Assembly (NCBI RefSeq): GCF_014174275.1
Contig: NZ_JABEQK010000005.1
Span: 1 to 64,000 of the forward strand
Length of the DNA stretch: 64,000 bases
Reading direction: 5' to 3'
Origin: Gluconacetobacter takamatsuzukensis
GTDB lineage: Bacteria > Pseudomonadota > Alphaproteobacteria > Acetobacterales > Acetobacteraceae
Of the stretch, positions 26,792 through 34,830 are shown one piece after another. The first letter of the stretch is position 1, and the number at the start of each line of letters is the position of its first letter. Both the position numbers and the translations under genes were made by a program. The notes under the pieces were generated by a model. It saw only the letters and a list, made by a program, of their open reading frames with translations. It was not told where the DNA came from and did not search any database.

Positions 26792-28194
26792 CAGACGATG
26801 TCGGTGAAGCCGGGCGACCGCTTATGCTGAAGCACCGAGACGACACCGCGCAGCGAGTCCTCCAGGCTCGCTGCATCCGGCGCGCTGCCCAGCGCGACGC
26901 GGGCCCGCTGCGGCGGCTCGCCGCTGATCGTAAAGACCGTACTGGGCACCAGCGCCAGGCCCCGCCGGCGCGCATAGGCCACGAAATCCGTACTGCCCCA
27001 CCAGTCCGGCAGTTTCAGCCACACATGCGGCCCATCGGGATTCATGCAGTGCCCGTCACCCAGAATCCGGCGGGCGATGGATTGCCGCAGCCGCAGCTCG
27101 TTGCGGATCGCATGCAGGATCTGGTCCGCCTCCCCCGTCTGCATCCAGCGCGCGGTCAGCGCACTCAGCAGCCCGGCATTGGTCAGCGCGATCGCGCGGA
27201 TCGCGGCGGTCACGCGGCGCGTCATGTCCGTGCCCGGCAGTGCGACATACGCCGTGCGCAGGCCGGGGCTGAGCGTCTTGGCCAGGGTCGCGACATAGAA
27301 GACGCGCCCATGGTCCAGCGCCGCCAGCGCGGGCGGCGGATTGTCCATCAGCAGGCTGTACGGATCGTCCTCCACCACATGCAGATGATGCGACTGGGCC
27401 ACCGCCAGAATATCGCGCCGCCGTTGCAGCGACATGGTCGCCGTCGTCGGGTTGTGAATGGTGGGAATGCAGTAGAGCACACGCGGATGATGCTGCGCGC
27501 ACACCCGGTCCAGATGCTCCGGCATCATCCCCTCCGCATCGCTGTCCACCCCCGCCAGGATCAGCCCGAACTGCGCGGCGATGGTGCGGATGCCCGGATA
27601 GGCGATCCGGTCCGTCACGATCACGTCGCCAGGCTGGGTCAGCGTAGTGACGATGGCCGCCAGCGCGCTCTGCGCACCGGGCGCCACCAGCACCTCGTCC
27701 ACCCGGCGCGGCCCGACCATGGGCGCGATCCATTTCGTCCCAAGCTGGCGCTCCTCCATCGTGCCGCCCGTCACGCGGTACGACATCAGGCTGTTCAGGT
27801 CCTGCTGCTTCAGCAGGGCGGCGATATCGGCCTGGATCATCTTCTGAAGCGGCGGGTCCTGCGGCACCGGCGGCAGGTTCATGGTCAGGTCGATCACCGC
27901 CGGCCCGGTATGCCGCCAGTGGCTCTCGCCCGCGCCGACGCGGATAAACGTCCCCCGCCCCACCGTGGCATCGATCAGCCCCCGCCGCCGGGCCTCGGTA
28001 AAGGCGCGGGTCACGGTGGTCAGGTTGGTGCCCAGATACTCCGCGATCGTCCGTTGCGGCGGCAGCCGGTCCCCTTCCCGCAGGTCTCCCTTACGGATCG
28101 ACAGCGCCAGCGCATCGACCAGCGTCAGATAGATCGCCCCCGCATTGCGCTCGACCTGCTCTTTCCAGTGCGCGAGATAGGGCCGGTTCGACAT
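26791..28194 (-). CDS. MocR-type transcriptional regulator (GntR domain fused to aminotransferase fold)
   Basis: A 467-residue PLP-binding regulator. The N-terminal winged helix (about residues 15-85) includes LREGDRLPPQRTIAEYLGTNLTTVTRAFTEARRRGLI. The C-terminal class I aminotransferase-like domain includes IPTIHNPTTATMS, VVEDDPYSLLM and the PLP-lysine region ATLAKTLSPGLR. ATG 28194 fits the family; longer in-frame starts are unlike it. It lies upstream of the Nit1C-type operon on the same strand and is divergent from mtnK, with an ATACAAT inverted repeat between. It is the likely regulator of the operon (inference). Confidence 0.88.
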   Translation of the reverse strand: MSNRPYLAHWKEQVERNAGAIYLTLVDALALSIRKGDLREGDRLPPQRTIAEYLGTNLTTVTRAFTEARRRGLIDATVGRGTFIRVGAGESHWRHTGPAVIDLTMNLPPVPQDPPLQKMIQADIAALLKQQDLNSLMSYRVTGGTMEERQLGTKWIAPMVGPRRVDEVLVAPGAQSALAAIVTTLTQPGDVIVTDRIAYPGIRTIAAQFGLILAGVDSDAEGMMPEHLDRVCAQHHPRVLYCIPTIHNPTTATMSLQRRRDILAVAQSHHLHVVEDDPYSLLMDNPPPALAALDHGRVFYVATLAKTLSPGLRTAYVALPGTDMTRRVTAAIRAIALTNAGLLSALTARWMQTGEADQILHAIRNELRLRQSIARRILGDGHCMNPDGPHVWLKLPDWWGSTDFVAYARRRGLALVPSTVFTISGEPPQRARVALGSAPDAASLEDSLRGVVSVLQHKRSPGFTDIV

Positions 28195-28238
28195 CGGGCG
28201 GGGACTTTCACAGGACACAGGTTGCAGCCGCACACCTC

Positions 28239-28274
28239 CATACAATACCCGCCCTTCCGCCGCGACATTGTATG
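28239..28274. promoter_or_regulatory. ATACAAT inverted repeat in the mocR-mtnK intergenic region
   Basis: CATACAAT (28239-28246) and ATTGTATG (28267-28274) form a perfect 8-bp inverted repeat with 28 bases centre to centre, between the two divergent starts. It shares its word with the motifs before the Nit1C operon, so it is a candidate autoregulatory site. Confidence 0.55.
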
Positions 28275-28365
28275 CGTCGCCCCGCGACAAGACCCCCCGC
28301 GCCGTTCCGCGCCCGGCATGCTATGCTCCCGCCAGACCCGACGCCCCGGCCACGAGACCCAGAGC

Positions 28366-29616
28366 ATGACCCGCCCCACATCCCCCACCGCCTACCGCAC
28401 GCTGGACCCGGCCGGCATCCGCGCCTTTCTCGCCGCCCAACCCGCCCTCGCGGCGCGCCTGGGCGGCCGGCCGGACGAATGGCGGGTGCGCGAGGTCAGC
28501 GACGGCAACCTGAACAATGTGTTCCTGATCCACGGTCCGGCCGGCGGCGTGTGCTTCAAACAGTCCCTGCCCCATGTCCGGGTCGATCCCGACTGGAAGA
28601 TGCCGCTGGACCGCACGGCGTTCGAAGCCGCGTATCTGCGCGCCGTCCGCCCCCATGTCGGCGCCCTGACGACCGAATTGCTGCATTTCGACCCCGATCT
28701 GTTCGCATTGGTGATCGAATGCCTGGACGCGCATGTGGTGCTGCGCCAGGGCCTGATGCAGGGCGGCGACTGGCCCGAGGCCGCCGCCGCCATCGGCCGT
28801 TTCGTGGCCCGTGCGACCTTTCGCACCTCGCCGCTGGCCCTGAAATTCGAGGACGCATCGACCCTTCTGGCCCCCTTCGCCCGCAACCACACGCTCACCC
28901 GCATCACCGTCGACCTGGTGCTGACCGACCCGTACCACGCCCACCCGCGCAATCACTGGCTCAGCCCCGAACTCGACACCACGGTGGCCGCATTCCGCGC
29001 CGACCCGAACGTGCGCCGGCGCGTAGGGCAGATGCAGGCCCGTTTCCTGACCTGCCAGCAGGCCCTGCTGCATGGCGACCTGCACACCGGCTCGGTGATG
29101 GTCGCGGCGCACGATACCCGCGTGATCGACGGCGAATTCGCCCTCCCCGGCCCGATCGGCTTCGATTGCGGCCTGTTCGTCGGCAACCTGCTGATGCACC
29201 TGTTCGCCACCCCCACGCCCCAGGGCCGCACCCGGGCGCTGCGCGACATCGGCCAGTTCTGGACCCATTTCCGGCAGGATTTCACCACCCAGTGGACCGA
29301 TGCGGTGGCGCGCGACCAGGCCGGCGACGCCTACGCCGCCCCCCTGTTCCGCGACGATCCCGCCTCGCTGCATCAGGTGCAGGCCCGGTTCCTCGACGAG
29401 GTCGAAACCGACACCATCGCCTTCGCCGCGCTGGAGATCATCCGCCGCATCACCGGCTACGCCCATATCGCCGATTTCGACGTCATCACCGACCGCGCGG
29501 CCCGCGCCGCCCGCCAGCAGGCCGCCCTCCATCTGGCCCGCGACCTGCTGGCGGAACCCGCGCGCATCCCCACGATCGCGGCCCTGCTCGCGCTCGCCGC
29601 CGACCGCGCCGGATGA
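28366..29616 (+). CDS. mtnK: S-methyl-5-thioribose kinase
   Basis: A 416-residue kinase of the methionine salvage pathway, phosphorylating methylthioribose to methylthioribose-1-phosphate. MtnK hallmarks are SDGNLNNVFLI near residue 45, the catalytic loop HGDLHTGSVMV and VIDGEFALPGPIGFDCG. The last has Gly where most homologues have Pro. The isomerase MtnA and later salvage genes are not adjacent. ATG 28366 fits the conserved N-terminus. The next gene overlaps by 4 bases. Confidence 0.9.
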   Translation: MTRPTSPTAYRTLDPAGIRAFLAAQPALAARLGGRPDEWRVREVSDGNLNNVFLIHGPAGGVCFKQSLPHVRVDPDWKMPLDRTAFEAAYLRAVRPHVGALTTELLHFDPDLFALVIECLDAHVVLRQGLMQGGDWPEAAAAIGRFVARATFRTSPLALKFEDASTLLAPFARNHTLTRITVDLVLTDPYHAHPRNHWLSPELDTTVAAFRADPNVRRRVGQMQARFLTCQQALLHGDLHTGSVMVAAHDTRVIDGEFALPGPIGFDCGLFVGNLLMHLFATPTPQGRTRALRDIGQFWTHFRQDFTTQWTDAVARDQAGDAYAAPLFRDDPASLHQVQARFLDEVETDTIAFAALEIIRRITGYAHIADFDVITDRAARAARQQAALHLARDLLAEPARIPTIAALLALAADRAG

Positions 29617-30209
29617 CAACCGGCCTGTCCACGACCATCCGCCGCGCCGCACGCATCGTCACGACACCCGGCCCCGAACATAGTCTCTTCGGGGACGCAC
29701 CACCCGCCGGGCAGCAGAAGACGAAGAGGACGATATTCTATTCCCTCGCCGTCAGGATGGCGGTCATCGATTTTCTGCTCAGCCTGCCCCTCATCCTCGC
29801 GCTGGCACCGGCGGACGACGTGGACAGCGCCAATTTCACCCCAGCCGGCATCGCCAGATTGGTCTTCAATGCCATCATCGCGGCGCCGCTGATGGAAACA
29901 TCCCTCTTCCATTTCGCGTACAAAGCCATCTTCTCCCTGCTTCGAAACCGCACGGAGCGAACGAAACTCTTCTCCTACATCGCGTTTTCGGATGTCATCT
30001 TCTTCATCCTGCATCTTCCCAAAAAGACAGACGGCATCTTCATCCACCATTCCGTCGTCTCGGCCCTCGTCATCGGCACGGTATCCGGCAGCATCTTCTG
30101 CCTCACCTACGCACGGTCCGCCCATACCGACCGCGTCCGCCCCTACCTCACCACCTCCCTCTGCCACGCGCTGTATAACGGGCTAATGATGGCCGTCATG
30201 TTCCTGTAG
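29613..30209 (+). CDS. CPBP-like intramembrane protein with a degenerate protease motif
   Basis: A 198-residue membrane protein starting at an ATG that overlaps the mtnK stop codon (ATGA). Four hydrophobic segments follow an N-terminal soluble part. The arrangement resembles the CPBP/Abi family: APLMETSLFHF stands where the EE-containing motif 1 lies, FFILHL matches motif 2 (Phe and His) and CHALYNG motif 3 (His and Asn). Motif 1 has only one acidic residue, so protease activity is doubtful. Codon usage is a little less GC-extreme than in its neighbours. Confidence 0.6.
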   Translation: MTTGLSTTIRRAARIVTTPGPEHSLFGDAPPAGQQKTKRTIFYSLAVRMAVIDFLLSLPLILALAPADDVDSANFTPAGIARLVFNAIIAAPLMETSLFHFAYKAIFSLLRNRTERTKLFSYIAFSDVIFFILHLPKKTDGIFIHHSVVSALVIGTVSGSIFCLTYARSAHTDRVRPYLTTSLCHALYNGLMMAVMFL

Positions 30210-30245
30210 AAGGCCGCCTCAAAAGCCCCGCCGGCGGTTTACGGC
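30210..30245 (+). repeat. Possible remnant of the structured repeat (copy G)
   Basis: Directly after the stop codon at 30209, a stretch of about 35 bases (GGCCGCC-TCAAAAGCCCCG-CCGGCGG) resembles the left arm of copies B and F read in the canonical direction. The rest of the element is absent. It follows the placement rule of the complete copies, but the similarity is short. Confidence 0.35.
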
Positions 30246-30310
30246 ACGCAAGGGCTGCGCGATAAGGGCGCTCCCGTCCCGCCCCCTCCCCTTTCGGCAT
30301 CTGAGGCCCC

Positions 30311-31933
30311 ATGATCCGTCTCGACACCATCAGCAAGCATAACGGCCAGCGCGTCATCTTCATCGAGGCGTCGGCCGCGCTCCAGAAGGGCGAGAAGATC
30401 GGGCTGGTCGGGCCGAACGGCGCGGGCAAGACCACCCTGTTCCGGCTGATCACCGGCCAGGAAGAGCCCGACGAAGGCCAGGTCCTGACCGATCGCGGGA
30501 TCACGGTCGGCTTCTTCAACCAGGATGTGGGCGAAATGGCGGGCCGCAGCGCGGTGGCCGAGGTCATGAACGGGGCCGGCCCGGTGGCCGAGATCGGGGC
30601 GGAACTGGCCGAGCTGGAAACCGCGATGGCCGACCCGGAGCGGTTCGACGAGCTGGACGCCATCCTCGAACGGTTCGGCGAGGTCCAGGCCCGGTTCGAG
30701 GAACTGGGCGGCTACGCGCTGGACGGCCGCGCGCGCGAGGTCCTGCACGGGCTGGGCTTCAGCCAGGAGATGATGGACGGCGATGTCGGCCGCCTGTCCG
30801 GCGGGTGGAAGATGCGCGTGGCGCTGGCCCGCATCCTGCTGATGAAGCCCGACGTCATGCTGCTCGACGAACCCAGCAACCATCTCGACCTGGAAAGCCT
30901 GATCTGGCTGGAACAGTTCCTGGCCGGCTATGACGGCGCCCTGCTGATGACCTCGCACGACCGCGCCTTCATGAACCGCATCATCAACAAGGTGATCGAG
31001 ATCGACGGCGGCGTGCTGACCAGCTTCTCGGGCGATTACGAGTTCTACGAACAGCAACGCGCGATGAACGAAAAGCAGCAGCAGGCGCAGTTCGACCGCC
31101 AGCAGGCGATGCTGGCCAAGGAAGTCGCCTTCATCGAACGCTTCAAGGCCCGCGCCTCCCACGCCGCACAGGTGCAGAGCCGGGTGAAGAAGCTGGACAA
31201 GATCGACCGTGTCGAGCCGCCGAAGCGCCGCCAGGCCCTCTCCTTCACCTTCCCGCAGGCCCAGCGCTCGGGCGATGCGGTCGTCAACCTGCGCGGCGTG
31301 GACAAGACATATGGCAGCCGCGTCATCTACCAGGGCCTGGACCTGCTGATCCGCCGGCAGGAACGCTGCTGCGTGCTGGGCGTCAACGGCGCCGGCAAGT
31401 CGACCCTGCTGAAACTGGTCACGGGCACCACCGCGCCCGATGCCGGCACGGTTACGCTCGGCGGCAGCGTCAAGATGGGCTATTTCGCCCAGCACGCCAT
31501 GGACCTGCTGGACGGCGACCGGACGGTGTTCGAAACCCTCAACGACGCCTTCCCCCTGGCCGCGCAGGGGTCGTTGCGCGCACTGGCCGGCGGCTTCGGC
31601 TTTTCCGGCGACGATGTCGACAAACTCTGCCGCGTGCTCTCCGGCGGCGAAAAGGCGCGGCTGGTGATGGCACTGATGCTGTACGACCCGCCGAACTTCC
31701 TGGTGCTCGACGAACCGACCAACCATCTCGACATCGCGACCAAGGAAATGCTGATCGCCGCCCTAGCCGATTACGACGGCACGATGCTGTTCGTCTCGCA
31801 CGACCGGCATTTCCTCGCCGCCCTCTCCAACCGCGTGCTGGAACTGACGCCGGACGGGCTTCACCGCTACGATGGCGGATATACCGAATATGTGGCCCGC
31901 ACCGGCCGCGAGGCGCCGGGGCTGCACGCCTGA
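30311..31933 (+). CDS. ABC-F family ATPase
   Basis: A 540-residue soluble protein with two ABC domains and no membrane segments. Walker A motifs are GPNGAGKTT (near 34) and GVNGAGKST; signatures are LSGGWKMR and LSGGEKAR; Walker B motifs are MLLDEPSNHLD and LVLDEPTNHLD. Between the domains lies a charged, Gln-rich linker (about residues 245-300) like the P-site tRNA-interaction motif. ABC-F proteins act on stalled or initiating ribosomes; the subgroup looks YbiT-like. Single gene. Confidence 0.93.
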   Translation: MIRLDTISKHNGQRVIFIEASAALQKGEKIGLVGPNGAGKTTLFRLITGQEEPDEGQVLTDRGITVGFFNQDVGEMAGRSAVAEVMNGAGPVAEIGAELAELETAMADPERFDELDAILERFGEVQARFEELGGYALDGRAREVLHGLGFSQEMMDGDVGRLSGGWKMRVALARILLMKPDVMLLDEPSNHLDLESLIWLEQFLAGYDGALLMTSHDRAFMNRIINKVIEIDGGVLTSFSGDYEFYEQQRAMNEKQQQAQFDRQQAMLAKEVAFIERFKARASHAAQVQSRVKKLDKIDRVEPPKRRQALSFTFPQAQRSGDAVVNLRGVDKTYGSRVIYQGLDLLIRRQERCCVLGVNGAGKSTLLKLVTGTTAPDAGTVTLGGSVKMGYFAQHAMDLLDGDRTVFETLNDAFPLAAQGSLRALAGGFGFSGDDVDKLCRVLSGGEKARLVMALMLYDPPNFLVLDEPTNHLDIATKEMLIAALADYDGTMLFVSHDRHFLAALSNRVLELTPDGLHRYDGGYTEYVARTGREAPGLHA

Positions 31934-31942
31934 GGGGGCAGG

Positions 31943-31959
31943 CAAGGGCTTTGCCCTTG
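31943..31959. terminator. Hairpin between two convergent genes
   Basis: CAAGGGC-ttt-GCCCTTG, a perfect 7-bp stem, lies 10 bases beyond the ABC-F stop and 60 bases beyond the TPR gene stop. It has no T-run but is well placed to end both transcripts. Confidence 0.5.
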
Positions 31960-32018
31960 TCCCACCAAAGGGCGATCCCCTCTGTTGGTTATCAAATCGT
32001 CTGGAATGCCGGCGCCGG

Positions 32019-33395
32019 TCAGTGGGCGGCCAGTTTCTGGAGATCGGCGCACACTCTGCGGATCGGGTCGCTCCAGTCGAAGGGCGTCGCCTGCCGGTAG
32101 ATACGCAGCGTGTCGTACCACGGCGAATCCGCGCGGCGGGAAAGCCAGCGCCAGCACTGGTCGAAACGCGAAAGCATCAGGGTCGGCTTTCCCAGCCCCG
32201 CCGCCAGATGGGCCGTGGACGTATCCACGGCCACGATCACATCCAGCGCGCTGACCAGCGCCGCCGTATCGTCGAAATCCCGCAGCAGCGCGGTATGGTC
32301 GATCACCCGCATCCCGCCGGGCGGCGTCCGCGCCTGCTCCGCCCGTTCGCCGATCTGCAAACTGTAGACCAGCGCATCGGGCACCGCCTCCGCAAGCGGC
32401 GCAAAGCTTGCCAGATCGGTCGAGCGGCGCTGGTCGGCCAGCGCGACCCCGGGCACGTCCCGATGCGGAGCCCCCGCCCATACCAGCCCGATCCGCAGCG
32501 GCGTGCGACCCTGCCCCGCCACCGGGGGCGCATCGAGGGCAATCCTCTCCCGCCAGGTCGCCACCTTGCCGGCATCGGCGCGCAGATACCCCGCCGCATG
32601 GGGCAGCGTCTCCAGCGTGGCCCCTACCGCATAGGCCAGGCTCATGGCCGGACATTGCAGATCGTGCGCGGGAACGGGCTCGTCTTCCGAAACGAAGAGC
32701 GTGTCGGGGAAAGACCGCCGCAGCAACGCCAGCAGGTCCCGCTTCACCCGCACGATCGTCCGGCCGCAACGCCGCTGCACCTCAGGCACGAAACGGACGA
32801 ATTGCAGCATGTCGCCAAACCCGCCATCTCCATGGATCAGCACGGTACGGCCGGGCACCGCCTTCCCCGTCCATTGCGGCTGGGCCATGAGCGCATTCCG
32901 GCTCTCGGGCGGCACCCAGCGCCACTCATATTCCCTGAACCCGTTCAGGTAATCCCCGCCCGACAGCAGGGACACCGCATTGTTCATCCGGGTCTGCACA
33001 TTGTCCGGATCGAGCCTGACGGCAGCCTGATGGAATTTCTGCGCAAGAGCGTTTTCGCCACAATAATCCAGCGCAAGGCCGAGATTGCTCAGGGCCCGCG
33101 CATCGGTGGGCGAAATCCGAAGACAGTTCCGGTAGGCAGCAATCGCATCGTTGTAGCGCTGAAGCTTCAGGAAGCAGTTCCCAAGATTGCACCACCCGTC
33201 GGCAAAGGACGGATCGATCGTGACGGCACGCTGTAGCGGCGCCCGCGCCTCCTCGAATTTGCCGAGGCTGCACAGCAGACCGCCGTAATTGCTCAGCACC
33301 GGCGCGTCGTCCGGCGCCTCCCGAAGTGCCTCGCGATAGGCGTGCGCGGCCTCGTGCAGATGTCCGGACAGATGAAGAGCCAGAGCCTGTTCCAA
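32019..33395 (-). CDS. TPR protein with a glycosyltransferase family 9-like C-terminal region
   Basis: A 458-residue protein. The first 150 residues contain about four tetratricopeptide repeats (HLHEAAHAYREALREAPDDAP, FEEARAPLQRAVTIDPSFADG and so on). The C-terminal 280 residues resemble the GT9/TPR fusion proteins seen near flagellar or capsule genes: GDGGFGDMLQFVRFVP, IGLVWAGAPHRD, and VDTSTAHLAAGLGKPTLML. The start is TTG at 33395. The acceptor is unknown, and no polysaccharide cluster is next to it. Confidence 0.8.
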   Translation of the reverse strand: MEQALALHLSGHLHEAAHAYREALREAPDDAPVLSNYGGLLCSLGKFEEARAPLQRAVTIDPSFADGWCNLGNCFLKLQRYNDAIAAYRNCLRISPTDARALSNLGLALDYCGENALAQKFHQAAVRLDPDNVQTRMNNAVSLLSGGDYLNGFREYEWRWVPPESRNALMAQPQWTGKAVPGRTVLIHGDGGFGDMLQFVRFVPEVQRRCGRTIVRVKRDLLALLRRSFPDTLFVSEDEPVPAHDLQCPAMSLAYAVGATLETLPHAAGYLRADAGKVATWRERIALDAPPVAGQGRTPLRIGLVWAGAPHRDVPGVALADQRRSTDLASFAPLAEAVPDALVYSLQIGERAEQARTPPGGMRVIDHTALLRDFDDTAALVSALDVIVAVDTSTAHLAAGLGKPTLMLSRFDQCWRWLSRRADSPWYDTLRIYRQATPFDWSDPIRRVCADLQKLAAH

Positions 33396-33623
33396 AAATC
33401 GATTCCCACGCCACTACGATCGGGACCGCCCCGGCCGCCCCGGCATTCTTCGCCCCGGGATCGGCCGAAACCGACGCGGCCAAACTACGCAGCCATCGGA
33501 ACCAGGTCCATAAGCAGCCCTGAATGGCTGCCCCGCCTCCCCCTTTCGCGTCAACCGCGCCCTGTCGCGCGGTCGCGGTTTTCCATCTTGTCGTCACCCT
33601 TTCGTAACGGGCATGATCGCCCG

Positions 33624-34511
33624 ATGCGCCGCATCCTCCCGATCCTCGCCCTGCTGCTGCCAACTGCCGCAACCGCGGCATCCGCTGCCGGCCCCAATGC
33701 CACCCCGTCCGAAATCGTGGCCCATGCGCCCGACACCGCGTGGGCCGACGTGCCGGTCGACCGGCTGCTGGTCATGACGCTGGCCAACGGCGCCCGGATC
33801 ACGATCGAACTCGCCCCCCAGTTCGCGCCGGTCCACACCGACAATATCGCGGCCCTGGCGCGCGCGCATTGGTGGGATGGCGGGGCGATCATCCGCGTGC
33901 AGGAGAATTACGTCGTGCAATGGGCCCCGCGCGACGAAAAGGCCAGGCCGCCCGCCGGCTTCGTCGCCCACCCGCCGGCGGAATACGACCGCCCGCGTCA
34001 CGATATCGCCATTCGCCCGCTCGGCTTTCCCGATCCCTATGCCCCCTCCGCCGGCTTCGCCGCCGGATGGCCGGTGGCGGCGGACGAAGACCGCGTGTGG
34101 CTGCCCCATTGCTACGGCATGGTCGGCGTCGGCCGCGACATGCCGCCCGACACCGGCGATGGGCAGGAGCTGTACGCCGTCAACAGCGAGGCCCCCCGCC
34201 AGCTCGACCGCAATCTCGCCGTCGTGGGCCGGGTCCTGACCGGCATGGATACGTTCGGCGCCCTGCCACGCGGCACGGCGGCACTCGGCTTTTACGCCAG
34301 CAAGGCGCAGAACGTCGCAATCCGCAGCGTCTCGCTCGCCGCCGACCTGCCCCCCGCCCGGCAGCCGCACCTCCAGGTCATGCGCACCGACGGCCCGACA
34401 TTCACCGCCTACCTGAACGCCCGCGCCAACCGCACGGACCCGTTCTTCATCCGCCCCGCCCACGGCGTCGCCCTGTGCAACGTACCCGTGCCAGTCCGCG
34501 AAAAACCGTAA
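33624..34511 (+). CDS. Exported cyclophilin-type peptidyl-prolyl isomerase
   Basis: A 295-residue protein with a Sec signal peptide (MRRILPILALLLPTAATAASA) and a cyclophilin domain: ITIELAPQFAPVHTDNIAALA near residue 60, then IIRVQENYVVQWA, where classical enzymes have FHRVIPNFMIQGG. The substitutions around the active-site Phe make catalysis less certain. It probably assists folding in the periplasm. The TAA stop is followed without a gap by repeat copy B. Confidence 0.83.
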   Translation: MRRILPILALLLPTAATAASAAGPNATPSEIVAHAPDTAWADVPVDRLLVMTLANGARITIELAPQFAPVHTDNIAALARAHWWDGGAIIRVQENYVVQWAPRDEKARPPAGFVAHPPAEYDRPRHDIAIRPLGFPDPYAPSAGFAAGWPVAADEDRVWLPHCYGMVGVGRDMPPDTGDGQELYAVNSEAPRQLDRNLAVVGRVLTGMDTFGALPRGTAALGFYASKAQNVAIRSVSLAADLPPARQPHLQVMRTDGPTFTAYLNARANRTDPFFIRPAHGVALCNVPVPVREKP

Positions 34512-34673
34512 GAGGCGGTCTGCAAAGTCATCCTGCCGGCGATCCGACGCGCATTTTCTGTGCTTCGGTGCTCACGGCCCTCAAGGCCGCTCCGCTCCGA
34601 TGCTCGAAAATACACGCCGGCCGTGCCGCTGCGCGGCACTCTCGCTCGGCAGGCCGACTTTTCAGACCGCCTC
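34512..34673 (+). repeat. Structured 3'-end repeat, copy B (full length)
   Basis: 162 bp starting one base after the stop codon of the cyclophilin gene and on the same strand. Outer arms GAGGCGGTCTG and CAGACCGCCTC differ completely from those of the other copies but pair perfectly over 11 bp. The middle stem is ATTTTC / GAAAAT and the terminal hairpin GTGCCGC-tgc-GCGGCAC. The central core (TGCTTCGGTGCTCACGGCC and the following CTCCGCTCCGATGCTC) is shared with the other copies. Confidence 0.9.
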
Positions 34674-34680
34674 CCGGACC

Positions 34681-34810
34681 GTCTTCGTTCTTTTTTTGGA
34701 AAAAGAACCAAAAAACTTCTGATTTGTTCAGGAACCTTGTGCTGGGAACACGCAACGCTCCTGAACGGATAAACGTCTTTTTGCTTCTTTTTCGTAAGAC
34801 AAAAGAAGAC
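34681..34810. repeat. 130-bp AT-rich imperfect palindrome
   Basis: Directly behind repeat copy B. GTCTTC at the left end pairs with GAAGAC at the right end. Towards the centre GTTCAGGA (34726-34733) pairs with TCCTGAAC (34759-34766); all arms share a centre near 34746. Each half also folds into its own hairpin (GTTCTTTTT / AAAAAGAAC and CTTCTTTT / AAAAGAAG). It lies just beyond the stop of the leftward aminotransferase gene and is unrelated in sequence to the 164-bp family. Confidence 0.7.
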
Positions 34811-34830
34811 TTCCCTTCAAGCAGCAGGCG

